Positions 10,943 through 23,679 of a stretch of DNA of 64,000 nucleotides are shown piece after piece (position 1 is the stretch's first letter; every line of letters begins with the position of its first letter). Source of the DNA: Viola odorata (lineage: Eukaryota > Streptophyta > Magnoliopsida > Malpighiales > Violaceae); NCBI GenBank assembly GCA_963691705.1, contig OY829540.1:66636367-66700366 (forward strand). The letters are read 5' to 3'. A model generated the notes under the pieces. The model did no database searches, was not told the origin of the DNA, and saw nothing but the letters and a program-made list of their open reading frames with translations. The translations under genes were made by a program, and so were the position numbers.

Positions 10943-12938
10943 ATGTCGGGCGGTGCCGCTCTCTCTCTACCGGACGAGCTGTGGAGACAAATTCTGGAAA
11001 ACGGAACACGTGACTCCAAATTCACCTACAAAGATCTTTGCTGCATCTCCATCTCCTGCAGGCGACTTCACCGTTTGTCCTGTGAAGACTCACTCTGGTC
11101 CCACCTCCTCTCCTCCGATTTCCCTCATCCCTCTCATTCTCACACTATCCTCTCCTCCTCAGCCTCCGCCGCCAATCACCCGTCCCCCTCCGCCAAGTCC
11201 GCTTACAAAATCAGGTGATTTCTCCATCTCTTCTTTTTCCTTCTTATCAAAGTAGCTTTGATTTAATTTCTCCTTCTCTTATTTATGGGCCTCTCTGTTT
11301 TCTTGTCCTTAGGTTTGAGAGAGATAGAATGAGAAAAATCGCAGCTCATAGGAGGGCAGTGCTTAGGAAAGAGAGTGAGGTTTTTGAGCGTGAGAGGAGA
11401 GTCAATGAGATCGCAAGCAGGTTACTCCAAGAAAATGAGATGTCGCGAGCCTCCTTCACTGAGCTGTCTAACTTGCACAAGGTCAGGTAATCCAAATTTA
11501 TAAACGAACTAACCTATTCTATTAATCAGTTCTATTGTAAACCCAGCAAGTTTGAGGTGCCAATTGTTTCCTCTGTGAATATGGCATTGTAACTGGTTTT
11601 TGCATTCCTTAGGCAAGCATCTGTGGCATTAAATGTGTGGCAACCGGCGGTAGTTAGGGGTAGGCAAAAGGAAATAGTGGAGCAATGTCCGGTTCCTTTC
11701 GAATCTAGAGTTCATTCCCTTGAGATGGAACTTAAGCTTTGCAAGCAACAAATAGCGGGCCTTGATAAAGCATATGTGAGTTTTGAGCTCTTATCTTTGA
11801 ATCCTAGTCAGTTATGACTCTGTTATGGCTGAGCATTTAGAGGTATGCAAATGACGCCTTAAAATTGTTTGTTGCAGAAAGATGAGAAGAGACGACTTGA
11901 AATTGCAAAGGAAGAGGTGGCATCCATGAAGTATCATCCATTACAAGATTATAGCTTGGCAAGTGCTGAAAGTAATAAGCATGTCAAGAAGTTGAAAACA
12001 TGTGGCAACTGTGAGTCTCTTCCTTGTTTTTTGAATGTCAAATAGAAATGTTTGTTTGGTACTTATCTTTTAGTTAAAGCATTCTTCTACTTGTATCCTA
12101 TCTTGTTTGATTCTTACTTTCTGTGGTGTGTCAAATTATGTTTATTTTATTGTCAAATTATTTGATTTGTGTCATTTGACGGTCAATCAGGATTTTTTCT
12201 CATATTGGCATTTGGTTACCTTGGACACATCCAGAATGTCTCATTTGGCAATTTTCATATGTTGAGTGCTGCATACTTCGCAAAGTTAGATCGATAGCTT
12301 TGTTGTCCTACGCTGCATCTTATTTGTGGAGCAATTTCTTGATGTATTGTTCTTTAATAGCTAAAGAACACGAACTCGACTTCGATGGCTAGCTATCAAG
12401 CAAAGCTCATTGCCCTCCAGGGTAGTTCTTTTGTTATAATTCACTGTCACCCCTGACATCCCCACTTAACTATGTCAACAACCTCATGACCTCTATTAAG
12501 CATATGATAAATCAGCTTATACTACATTTCTCTCATCATCCTGTCTCCATTCTCACATGATGAAACTAATTCTGTTCATTTGAAACAAAAAGCCACATAA
12601 AAGGTGATTCATGTGTTTGTGTTGAGCAACCTAATGTGCTTGCACTTAGTAAAACAATTGGCAATGGAAACTTTTTCCGCAAGGGCTATTTTTCCTTTTG
12701 TTTGATGATAAATGGTCATTTATTTTCTGTAAAGATTTTATATTAAGTTCATTGAGTAAGTTCTAAGTGGATTTTTCATTGATAGCATTAGTGTTATATT
12801 TTATTTATTTATTTATTTTTCAATTATTGCAACTGCTTATCTCTCCTTTCGGCATTTCCTCCTCTCTCTGGGTCTTGGTTAATAAAATCACTAAGTATGC
12901 TGTCAATTTTCTCTACAGTTTCTGGGAAAAAAAGGGTA
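10943..12938 (+). CDS. SKIP24: F-box protein SKIP24
   Basis: Five exons, 10943-11214, 11313-11486, 11613-11775, 11878-12010 and 12919-12938, give 253 residues, close to the length expected for SKIP24. The N-terminal F-box (LPDELWRQILE...KDLCCISISCRRLHRLSCEDSLW) would bind a SKP1-like ASK protein. It is followed by the conserved helical, Arg/Glu-rich region (RFERDRMRKIAAHRRAVLRKE) and the QASVALNVWQP...VVRGRQK and LEMELKLCKQQIAGL segments that mark SKIP24 proteins. The protein is an SCF ubiquitin-ligase adaptor of unknown target. The start is the ATG after AAGAAAA; an in-frame upstream extension to 10898 lacks an ATG. The last exon adds only six codons after a 908-bp intron and is the least certain part. 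Confidence 0.87.
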
Positions 12939-13932
12939 AACCATCAAGAGTGAGCATCTGGGAACATCTATCAGATCACTCGATGTTGCCACTCCATCGT
13001 AGCTGATTGCTATGGCTTTCTGGAGAACTTACTATGAGACTGAGGAGTTTCTGAACTTTATTAGCTACATGCAATTATTTTTGGTGTAAACCCAGAGATG
13101 TAATCCCTCGGTCTGCTTTACAATCCACAAGACTAATCCCCTGGTTGAGCTGGGTTGAGGAAGACTGATGGTTGTGATAAAGCCTCAAGAGGTTTTGAGA
13201 TTGATCGAACTCTCAAGAAGTTGAGCAGTGGCCAATGCTCGTTGTGAAAGTTCATTTAGAGTCAATGACCCAAGCACAGTTGAATTTATGGGGAATGTTG
13301 TAGGACTATTGCCGTTGTTACTGTAAATTAAGTTCTTTCATTGGCCCAGTTTTTGGGTGGTTGATAATCAAAGGACGTGAAACCCAGGTTGTAAACGTTG
13401 ATGTTAACAACAGTTCTTGTACTTTGGCGTCCTTGAATCCTGAGAGACAACAGACTATAAGTCTGGTGTATGAGATTGTGAGGTCGTTCTCAGACCATAT
13501 GTGGAGCTGGACTTGCTTGGGATGGCAAGTCGCTGCTGAGATTAACTTGCTACTTGGCGCTGGAGGTTTGGACAACGGAAGCTGTAAAGCATGGAAACGT
13601 CTGAGAATGAGTAATGCAATGGCCCGATAAGTCCAGCCGTGCAGGTCAAGCTTCAAGTGTCAGAATCCTTTGTTTCTTTGTTCTCACGTAGCATTTCAAC
13701 TTTGTTTTCCTGAGATAACTTGAAATGAAAACGTTGGAGTATAAAATCCATTTTTAAAAAATTAATAAAAATTATTTTAAAATATAGATTATATTGTGAT
13801 AGTTTTTAATTTATTTTGTTCATTATATAGAGTAAGAAAATTAAATTAAAATGAAAAAAAAAAAAGGTGAAAGAGAGAGCCAAACCAAAGCTGCTGGTTT
13901 GGCAGCTTCAAAACAAGTCTTTTTTGGATTTG

Positions 13933-13989
13933 AAACTGGGCTTCTCAAGAAGAAGCCCAGTTTGAGTAGGTGTCACCAAACACCTACTC
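13933..13989. repeat. Two adjacent perfect hairpins
   Basis: Arms 13933-13945 (AAACTGGGCTTCT) and 13951-13963 are exact reverse complements around a 5-nt loop. Directly next, 13964-13973 (GAGTAGGTGT) and 13980-13989 pair around a 6-nt loop. GTTTGG-type words around them (about 13895 and 14015) suggest the core of a decayed MITE. Confidence 0.6.
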
Positions 13990-15229
13990 ATTGGTTTTGA
14001 ATTGGGGAAAGTTAGTTTGGCCACCAACCTTAAACCCCAAACATATACTTAGTACTATTGTGAATCGTAAGGAGCTTCAGACATATCGACAACTCTCAAT
14101 AAAATCCCAAATTGGATCCCAAATTGACGGGTTGTTGTGAGCTTATTCATGCAGTTATACACTCTTCAAATAAGAATTTATTTTTTGAAAGATTCTAGCT
14201 TTCGTGCTTTGGTGGGTCTCCTAAATCCTTTCGATAACCTATGTTGTGTTAAAATGATATCTATATGATCTGGGCGATTGCGTAAGGGACAAGGTAGCAA
14301 TGGAATTGGGGAAAGTGTACAGAGAAGAGAGTTCTTTATCTATTCTATTAGTATTAGATTAGGATTAGTTAGCGATCCTGGGTTAGTAAGATATCAAAGT
14401 TACTCAGGCGCTGACTTTAGTTAGTGGTACGAGTGGTCTAGAGGTACTAACCCTTATTAATTTTCACATTTCACATTTATATTCATTTATTTGTTATTTA
14501 TAATAAAAACAACAACAATGTTATTATAAAATGAGATTTTAGTTCAATTGAGCTAGTAAATAGAAATATGTGACAAGCCTAAACTCTTAATATTGTGCAA
14601 TTGTGGAGTAACACGTATCAATCTATCAATAATGGGGTACTCCTACAATTGTAATTTTAAGGGGCGTGGCATTCGATAGAAATCTGCTGCTGTTTCACTG
14701 AGAGTGTGAGGGTATATAAGTGGTAAGTAATTGCTGGAAAAGGTGGAGCGGGGTTGATGTTGAGATGAGAAGAAATGCATGCAATTATAGGTGTGTGACC
14801 CTGTGAGGTACTACGCCCTACTGACCATTCGATTTAGTCCGCTGTGTCAATCTTTCAACTGATTGATCACATTTCTAGACCGAACTTTTTGTTGGATGCA
14901 TTTGCTCGCTCATCCCTAAATTTTATTATTTCAGAAAAAGAAAGCGCTGTGTTTGCATATATTATGGAAATGCAAGTGATCATCAGGTGTGCTTTGAATT
15001 TAGCTGGGTGGCCAACTTCAACGGCGCGCGGTACGTACACACCAAAATATAATCTAATATGCTTGCTATATGGAGTATATGTACACATATCAAATTAACC
15101 TTGCTACTGCTAGTAGTCTCTTTCTTCCATATTAAATGATAAAATTAATACTAAGGGATGGGACTGTATAGTATACTATACTATTTAGGGTTATACTCCA
15201 CTCTCACCTGAAACTCATAGTTAACCATA

Positions 15230-15251
15230 GGTGAGGTGAGGTGAGGTGAGG
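15230..15251. repeat. GTGAG pentanucleotide microsatellite
   Basis: GTGAG is repeated in tandem at least four times, about 700 bp upstream of the MYB start codon. It is followed near 15295-15335 by AGT and AAT trinucleotide runs. Confidence 0.7.
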
Positions 15252-15425
15252 GACTCGCATATGGGAGGTACAGTACAAGAAGAGAGATAATAGTAGCAGT
15301 GCCAGTAATAGCAGCAGTAGTAGTAATAATAATGGCAATTACTGGTAACTGGTAAGGGTAGTAGCTAGGAGGAGTATGAAATTTAGGATATTATAGTTTT
15401 GGAAGGTGAAAGGGAGTTGTTGTGG

Positions 15426-15806
15426 CACGTGAGGCCAGCCAGAAGGGAAGAAAAGGTACATATGTCATAATCGTATGTACATTACACTCGTATAAGTATT
15501 AGAGAGAGAAAGAAAGATGATAGTGTTTCAACTTCCCTTCTGACTCTTCTGACTTTGGGTTGCCAGTTGCTCTCTACTAACACATTGACTATATTACAGT
15601 TCATTTCACATATACTCTTTGTTGAAGTTATTGATTAGCGTTTAATGTAAAGGCAAGGTGAGTCAGCACGGTAGATCATTCATTTCTTCTTGTGAAGAAA
15701 GAAAACCTTTGCTTTTGCTTAATTGCTTTATTGCTTTAATTTCCCTCCCTCATCTTTAACACTCACCTCTCCTCTCCTCTCCTTACCTCTTCCTGTTTAT
15801 ATATAG
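15426..15806 (+). promoter_or_regulatory. Promoter elements of the MYB60-like gene
   Basis: A CACGTG G-box core lies at 15426-15431 and a TATA-like TTTATATATAG at 15796-15806, about 135 bp before the ATG at 15941. AAAG words, the core of DOF sites, are frequent between 15490 and 15720; guard-cell MYB60 promoters are known to use clustered DOF sites. Function here is inferred. Confidence 0.4.
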
Positions 15807-15940
15807 ACACATACAAACACTCACATGGGCATATTTGGCCGTGCCACTGTTTGAAAGGTAAGAGCCAAGAGGAGAGGAAAAAGAGAAGAGAGAAATCAAG
15901 AAGCAGTTCATCAGGGATAAGGAACTTAGTAACTAGGCAT

Positions 15941-17618
15941 ATGGGGAGACCTCCTTGCTGTGATAAAGTTGGGATCAAGAAAGGTCCATGGACCCCTGAG
16001 GAGGACATCATCTTAGTTTCTTACATCCAAGAGCATGGTCCTGGTAATTGGAGATCAGTCCCTACTAACACCGGTAAGTTTCCAAGGATTATTGAGGATG
16101 GTGTATGAATTGAGTCCATCTGAGTTTGCATGAAATTCTTAATAATTTTTTTGTTGGCTTGTTTAATTTGGAGATCATGAGATGATTGAGGATCGTGTGT
16201 ATTACTTAAGTTATGTTTTCTTGCAATCTAATTAATTTGGTGAGAGAAATATTGAAGGGCTGTTAAGGTGCAGCAAGAGTTGCAGGCTGAGGTGGACAAA
16301 TTACTTGAGACCAGGGATTAAGAGAGGCAACTTCACTTCTCATGAAGAAGGGATGATCATTCACTTGCAAGCTTTATTGGGTAACAAGTAATCCTCTCAT
16401 CAATATTCTTTCCATAACACTCCCTCTCCTCCCTCTATCATTCTCCATCAATATTTCCCTATTTCTTTCTCTCTTTTTCTTTCATTCCTTGCTAATTATT
16501 TTATGTTTTTTCTTCGTGTCTATAGATGGGCCGCGATAGCTTCATACCTTCCACAAAGAACAGATAATGACATAAAGAATTACTGGAACACCCACCTGAA
16601 GAAGAAGCTAAAGAAGTTGCAATCATCATCATCAGCTGCTAATTTAGATGATGAGATGTCTGATGATCAACACCATGTATTAGATCAATCTTGCAGCAGT
16701 AATACTCATCATCATCATCCTCCTGATCACTTCTTCTTGTCAAAAACCAGCCTCTTCAATACCGAGTACAGATCATCACATTCCACCACCACTACTACTA
16801 GCACCGCTACTAATTCCTCATCAACCGCCAGACTTATTAACTGCAGTACTAATTCCTCATCCTCCTCCACATATGCATCCAGCACAGAGAACATCTCTCG
16901 ACTCCTTGAAGGTTGGATGAGATCAGCATCATCCGCCCCACCGTATAATAAAAAGTCTGCAGCAGCTCATCATTCCACAAAAAGTGACGCTGTTGGTGAA
17001 GCTAGTAGTGGTAGTAGGAGGAGTTCGTTAATATTGCCAAATATTACAAGTAGTACTTCTCTTGATAATAACGTGGTCTACAAGGCCAAATTATATCAGG
17101 AAGATCATGATGAAGATCTCATCTCCCATGAGGAGTTTGAGTCTATTCTGTCACTCGATCACCATCATCATCATCACCACAACTTGATTACTACTACGAC
17201 CACCAGTACTACTAATGATGGTAATGTTGCAATATGGGACAAGTGCAGTTCTCCTCCTGCTCCTGCCCCTGATGATGATAATTCTGCTGCTGCCTCTTCA
17301 TTATTAAAGGCAAACTGTACTCGCCAAAGTAATTCTGCAAGTGATGATCATGACCATATAAATATTATTGATCATGATGAACACAAGAATCGTGATCATG
17401 ATGACGACTATGTATTGGCGGATGATGAGAAGAATAAGGTACTACTGATCCACTACACGTCTACTCATCATCATCATCATGACCATAATAACAGTACTGC
17501 TGCTGCCGCTGCTCCACCATTATCATTTCTTGAAAAGTGGCTCTTGGATGAAACTTCTGCTGCCGCTGCTTCTGCTCCTCAAGTTGAAGAAATTGTGGAA
17601 CTCCCTGCAATATTCTGA
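15941..17618 (+). CDS. MYB60: R2R3-MYB transcription factor, subgroup 1 (MYB60-like)
   Basis: Three exons, 15941-16073, 16258-16387 and 16526-17618, follow the classic R2R3-MYB intron pattern and give 451 residues. The first 120 residues are the DNA-binding domain: R2 with [22 protein letters not shown] and R3 with the [16 protein letters not shown] and [17 protein letters not shown] segments, and all spaced Trp residues (with the usual hydrophobic replacement in R3) are present. The match is closest to MYB60, which in Arabidopsis acts in guard cells and stomatal opening; MYB30, MYB94 and MYB96 are sister types. The C-terminal part is unusually long and full of His, Ser, Thr, Ala and Asp runs from CAT, TCA and GAT repeats, and ends EIVELPAIF. 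The frame upstream of 15941 has no ATG. Confidence 0.85.
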
Positions 17619-19702
17619 TGATATACACCGCATTCATTCTTTTTCTTTCTTTCTTTCTTTCTTTCTTTTTTAAGTTTTCACCTTCAAATCAATGGATCAA
17701 AGATCCAAAAAAAGAAAGAAAAAATTATGTTTTAATCTTAATTTTAGCTGGGAATCTGAGAAAGTTGGGATCTCTTAATTTGCAGATTCTAATTAGCTGT
17801 GGATTAATTAGTAATTTGCATTTCTGCTGATCTGGACGATCAAATTGGCATCAGTTGATATACGTGATATCGATGAGTGCTTTTGGAAAGATTTATGATC
17901 AGAAATGAGACTGAGAGGGAGAAGCATGTGATATATTTTATGTCCTTTCGGTGATGCGATAGAGAGAACCTCTCTTAATTCTCAGCTACAAATCTCATTT
18001 CTCTCACATGATCCATGATCCATCAAACCCCTTTTCCTTCCATTTTTCTTGAGAAGATCATAATGGCATTGTTAATAATTAATTAGACAAATTAAGGTAA
18101 TAGGTGTGCAATAATATACAATTGAATTTTATGGTTTAAGATTATAATATATATAGCTTTGGTTAGATACCATATAATATATGCTTCATAATTCATAGCC
18201 TCTTTTTTTCTGGTATATATCTATATAAAGGTCCAAGTAATTAACCAAAACTCTTAATTATATCCTTTTCATTTCTCAATAATCACAAATGCATCCACCT
18301 AAAATAAAAATAAACGTAATATAGCACAATGAATTAATTACAACCTGATCCCACAGCTTGTCCTCAAAACATTATTAGTTAGCCTCTCTAGTGTCTCCAT
18401 CTACTGATCAAAATCAACATCTATGCCATAATGTGAAGCAAGAAAAATAGCTAGCCAGCTAGCTTACTACAAGTAGTCCACTGCATTTACTCAATCCTCT
18501 TATTCTTAATTTAATGGCCTTCAAATTAGGCTACCTCAACATGGCCCACCACCTCATCCTATGCATAATGCATTCCTCCTCTTCTAGGACTAGAGAATAG
18601 AGACCAGCTTTAAACAAATCTCATTTTCAACAATAATAATGCAACTTCTAAATAAGCCAAAATTCGAGTTTGAGTTGCATTTCTGCTTAAAAATATTTAT
18701 TAGCATAAATTACAAAGGAGAAATGTAGCATGTTCTTGACGTGCAGGTAAGTAAAGTTGCTATTTCGTGCCATGCGTAAATCTTTCCTTCCACCTTTTTC
18801 TTAGGCCAGAAGTTACATACGTGACCAAATTAACGGAACCTGGACAACAAATTCAGCACAATTCTGAAGTTTTGATGTTGATGCTTCATTTCTTACATCA
18901 TGGGCCATTCCCTTTTAGGGCATCTCCGGCAAAATAAATCATCAGTTTTGGTCACCCTATAAAAGTGCCTTCTTTCTTTCATAACGTCCTTCTCAACTCA
19001 ATAATTGAGTAAGGCAAACGATTTCAGTGTGAAGGCCCATCTCATGAATTGTCCACTCCACAGTCCCTGAGGAAGCCCACCCATCAGATTTACTAACAGC
19101 GCGAGTGAATATGAAAAAACAAACAAAGATACTACAACTCTTGCCTCATGTACATAATACATTTAACCATATATGTATAACGTATCTCGGATTCTCAAAG
19201 CTTTGGAAGTTTGATCAACCAAGCAGAGCAATTAACAATTTAACATCTAGACGACCAAAATCAGAGAATCTGCCACAGTTGGCTCGAATATGAAACCTCA
19301 ACTGCGGCTCCATTCCCAGAAGGAACCATCAACAGTTTAAGCCCACAGGTTAGTCTGTGCAACATTGCATTTGCTAGATCGATGCAGCAACAAGATAAGC
19401 GGACTACACCTGCCACCACATATTTAAAAGTGGTCCGGACGACACATGCACACCAACAGGGCATACCTGAACAGAGACAGGGAAACAAGAGCTTCCACAA
19501 TTATAATTTCTGTACCCTGCACCCTCTCGTCCACCTGCAAAAGGTAAAAGAGGGGTTTAACCAAACGAATGGGGCACCTTTACTGAAAAGAACTTGTCCT
19601 TAAAACCAATATACCTGTAGTGTCCATAGAATGCCTACTAATCAATTTGGGGTACAACAGAACTCATTTCTCCAGGAAGCTTAACTTTCAGGAATGGTTT
19701 AG
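17619..19702. other. Intergenic between the MYB and S-sulfocysteine synthase genes
   Basis: The MYB 3' end carries a TTTC microsatellite at about 17640-17669. The rest is AT-rich with no recognisable gene or paired repeat. Confidence 0.45.
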
Positions 19703-22700
19703 CTATTTGTGCTTCATATTCCGGACCTCTTCATATATCGAATGAAAGAGGACAGTGGGAATATATCTCTCCCCAAAGCTTGGGAATATAACCTGTATGT
19801 AAAATTGACAACCATTGAAAGAAAAGTTATATACAGGCAAAACAATTATGCCCTCATGATACTTCTTTTTTCTATCCTTTATAGCCGTCCTCATTACCCA
19901 TAACAGTTGAATACAATTATGGTACAAACAAAAGTATGAAAAAAATGTCTGCGTCTTGATTGTTGTTGAAATGGGATACATGTTCAAGCACTTTCGAGGC
20001 TATTTGCTCTCAAATTTAGTGCTAGTGCAATTTAAACACCATGCTTGACATCAAATAATACCAAATATTTCTTGCCAAAAAAAAAAACTGCAAATGTTCA
20101 TCAGGGACAAATCAAGTTAGACTTGACATTCTTTTGGATTGAGGAAATATTTTGACAACGGATTCAATAGCTCATGAACAGTAAAAATTCATCGCAAAAA
20201 AAATTTCCCTTACTGTAATAAGTTTGCCAGCATTCTCAGGCCGTTTTCCTAAACTGATTGCTGCAGCTGCTGCAGCTCCTGAAGAAATACCAACCTGGAG
20301 AGAAGGAATGAAAAACAAATAAAAACAGGGTTCTTTACAAGTAAGAATTACTTCTACGAAAGAACAACCAGCTTAGATACATGAATAAGACCAAACTCAT
20401 ATTTTAGCTTAATTGAGCTCCACCATTATTTGTTTGTTTGACATAAATTCTCCATTGGCAAACTTAAACAATTAAGTTACTATCCATCACAGGTTAGAAG
20501 TGCCTCTAAGATATCTAGCATGGGATTATAGTTCTTTTGTTATCATTCAAGCCACAAATAATGCTCTGATGATAGTTTGTTTTAGAAACAAGGCTAAATA
20601 GTTATTCGGCAAGGGTGATTTTAGCTGAAACATGAAAAAGCAAAACCAGAAAAAAAAAATGAAGATGAAATGCTAAATCTAACACAACGCTACACTGAAA
20701 GTACTAGCATATTACCAGCAAACCTTCCTCCAATGCCAACCTTCTTGCCATCTCAACAGCTTCTTCATTAGTAACCTACATTTTAGAGCCAAGAAATTTC
20801 ATAATAAATAATCTACACTAAACTACCAGTAAATTGCTGCATTTTAATGGCGCTGCAAAACTTGAACAATCTGCTAATAAAATGGTAGCAAAATTATTAA
20901 CTGTGAATAAATTGTCATATTCATTTTACTCAATAAAGGACTTATCTCTTCAAATGCAGTTGTCTTTTACTTCTAATTTTTATATCCACATCAGTCATGT
21001 AAAAGAAACCAAGTATCCCCTACATAGTACATATATAATTCACTTTCCAGATGGTTCTTCTACCACAAAAATTCTCTATTGTGTATAATTCCCATCACAT
21101 TAGCCTGCTTATTTAACAAATAAAAAACTCATGAAATTTTTTCCCAGGTTGAAGAAACCATCAATAGACTTATTGTGCTCCAAGAGTCTTCTTACCTTGA
21201 CAACCTCATCAAGCAATTTCACATCCAGAATGTTTGGTATATAACCTGCAGCGAAAATATAGTGCTACTAAGAATAAAGTCACCTGCTTTCTTCTGGCCA
21301 AAATAGCAAAGAAAAAGGTAACCAAAATAAAAGATCAACACAATGACTTCACCTGAGTTCTCTCCTGAGATTATGCTTCTTTCAGCAGGCTCCACACCAA
21401 CTACCTAAGAACAGAAGAATTCCATTATATGGTTGCTCCAAAACACAAAATTATAGGGAAAACAATGAAGGATTGACACAAAATTATTTCCTGCTCAGCA
21501 TGGAAATTTAACTTCAAAATGGCAGGGCAACATAAGTCGAAACTTTCTCATCAATGATGACAACCTTTATTTCTTTGTCCATCATTTTTAAGAAGCGTCC
21601 AGTGCCTGTCACAGTACCACCTGTCCCGATTCCAGCAACAAGCATATCAACTCGGCCCAGAGTATCCTCCCATATTTCAGGTCCTGTGCTTTCAAAGTGA
21701 ATCTGCAATTTATGCAAGAAAATATCCCTTCTAAAACTCATCTTGTCATTGTCTCAAGAAAATAAATAGTAATGACAATAACGTACAGGGAAAAAATCAA
21801 CTTATCATAATGAATGACCTTTGTATTAGACACATTCTCAAACTGTTGAAACAAGTACGAATTTGGTGTACTGTAAACAATTTCTTCTGCTTTATCAACA
21901 GCCCCTTTTAAACCTTTCTCGGGATCCGTCAAAACAATTTCAGCTCCAAAAGCTCTTAAAAGCATCCTTCTTTCAATACCAATGGATGCGGGCATGGTGA
22001 CAATAAGTTTGTAACCCTTTGTAGCTGCTACAAAAGCAATAGCAAGTCCAGTATTTCCAGTTGTTGGTTCCACTAATATACTCTGCCAAAAAGACACAGA
22101 TAAAACACGAGGTGTGCAAATCTACACTTGATACAGACTTTTTCAAGCTGTAAGATAAAACAACAACAGAAGAACACTATGTTAACCTTTCCGGGATGAA
22201 TTGCTCCACTCTCTTCAGCCTCAGATATCATACTTAAACCAATCCTGAAATCCCAAACAATGGAAACTACATTAGCCAACCTTAACACCTCTCCTACCAA
22301 CAGTTATAACAGAGGCAACAGTTTCATGATAGACAGCTAATAATGCAAACCCATTTACATGACATTTTTTTTTAATGCAAGAGAGAGGAATACCGATCCT
22401 TAACACTGCGGCAAGGCTCCATGGATTCAAGTTTTGCAGCAATATTGGCGACGCAACCCTTTGTAACTTTGTTGAGATATACCATCGGCGTCCTCCCAAT
22501 CAACTATATATATGTATATATCAATTTTTCCACAACTGCTTACAATCAGTAAAGCTTTTGAAGCATAAGCATTACCAAAAAGCACACAATTAGTAAAAGA
22601 TTTGATTTTTTTTTATTATCATAATAGATAAGGGCCAGTGTCAAAACCAGTAATGATGGTCTAAAAGTGCAGAATGGACCTAGGTAACGTCTTCGGCTAT

Positions 22701-22961
22701 ATTGACAGCAGCATCCTCTTCTTCCTCCAGTTCATCTTCATCTTCTTCTTCCCTTTCAGCTGGTGGAGACGCATAGTGCGACGGAGCCTTGGCTTTGGCA
22801 AATACGGGAACAGATACCAGTCTCCTTGAAGTAAAAGAGGTGCTTCTGCTTACGGGGACACATTTTAAGGTGGCGAAAATTGCAAAAGGCTGGCGTTTAA
22901 CGGGAGAAATGATGGAGAATGAAGGAGAGAGAGGAGAAGAAGATGAAGATAGAGCCATCAT
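19703..22961 (-). CDS. CS26: S-sulfocysteine synthase, chloroplastic (cysteine synthase family)
   Basis: A minus-strand PLP enzyme gene. Exons: 22680-22961, 22394-22503, 22187-22244, 21819-22082, 21565-21702, about 21353-21405, 21196-21245, about 20716-20774, 20214-20294 and 19703-19792. Exon 1 encodes a Ser/Arg-rich plastid transit peptide and a Glu-rich linker. The core has the PLP-lysine motif SVKDR, the substrate loop EPTTGNTG, the phosphate-binding [12 protein letters not shown] and late GISSGAAA. Words such as [24 protein letters not shown] and [10 protein letters not shown] fit CS26, which makes S-sulfocysteine from O-acetylserine and thiosulfate in plastids, better than the ordinary O-acetylserine (thiol)lyases. 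One oddity: the last codon of exon 1 is TAG (22682-22680) where relatives have Gln (V-T-Q-L-I-G), beside a weak GTCCAT donor. An alternative GTTACC donor 9 nt earlier would bypass it in frame. Confidence 0.85.
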
Positions 22962-23679
22962 TTAGGCTACAAGGTTTTTGGGAGGTTTAAAGAAACCCTT
23001 ATAAATCCAGCCCTTTTGGGCCTGTCAACTTAAAAGTTTTTTTAATGGGCTTTTCTGGAGGCTAGGCCCAGTTACGGTTAGTTAACAAAACGTTGCATGG
23101 AATGGACAAGTCATTTCCAGAAAATGTTAAATCGCCATTTAATTTATATATATATTTTGTTACGAGAAAAGTGAAGTACACAGCAACTTTGCTATCCAAA
23201 TGTTCATTCTTAGTGGACCAGGCCCAATAATTCTCAGTTTATCAACCGGTGAGGTGACCAGCAAGAACTCCATATTCCAGACTTGCTCTGTTACTTACCA
23301 GCGTATTTCGTTTGATTAATGGCTAAGTTTTGGAGGTTTTTAAAGAAAGATCTTTCCCTCTCTATATTTCTGAACTTGCTATCCTATCAAAATGTTCATT
23401 CTTACTTCATCAACCAGTGACTAGGAAACAAGTTCCTTCCTTCCTTATACGTGGAGGAACCCAGGAACTAAGTAGCGGGTTATATACAGACTGTATCTTC
23501 ATTAACTCAAGCCAACTGCCTGAAACTCTCCCTTCCTTTCCATTTTCTGTGCCGATCTTTTCTTTTTTACAAGATCATGGTCAAAATCTGCAGCGAGAAA
23601 ACGTTACAATTCTCACTTTTTCTTATACATAACTAGCTCATAGACCAATGCAAAGCCACAAAAAATGCAAAATTCTGTC
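22962..23679. other. Intergenic between S-sulfocysteine synthase and GT47 genes
   Basis: It holds the 5' UTR and promoter of the first gene and the 3' UTR of the second. An open frame at 23330-23632 has no recognisable features. Confidence 0.4.

Larger units (their letters stand above)
12939..15940. other. Intergenic between SKIP24 and the MYB gene
   Basis: About 3 kb with no gene I can support. Open frames at 13318-13656 and 14844-15098 show no family features. The segment holds the paired hairpins at 13933-13989, AT-rich tracts at 13740-13870, a GTGAG pentamer array at about 15230-15251, AGTAGT/AATAAT triplets near 15295-15335, and the MYB promoter. Confidence 0.4.

Noticed and set aside
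13318..13656. Overlapping open frames of 112 and 89 codons downstream of SKIP24
   Set aside because: No family features, no splice support, and the open frames overlap on opposite strands.
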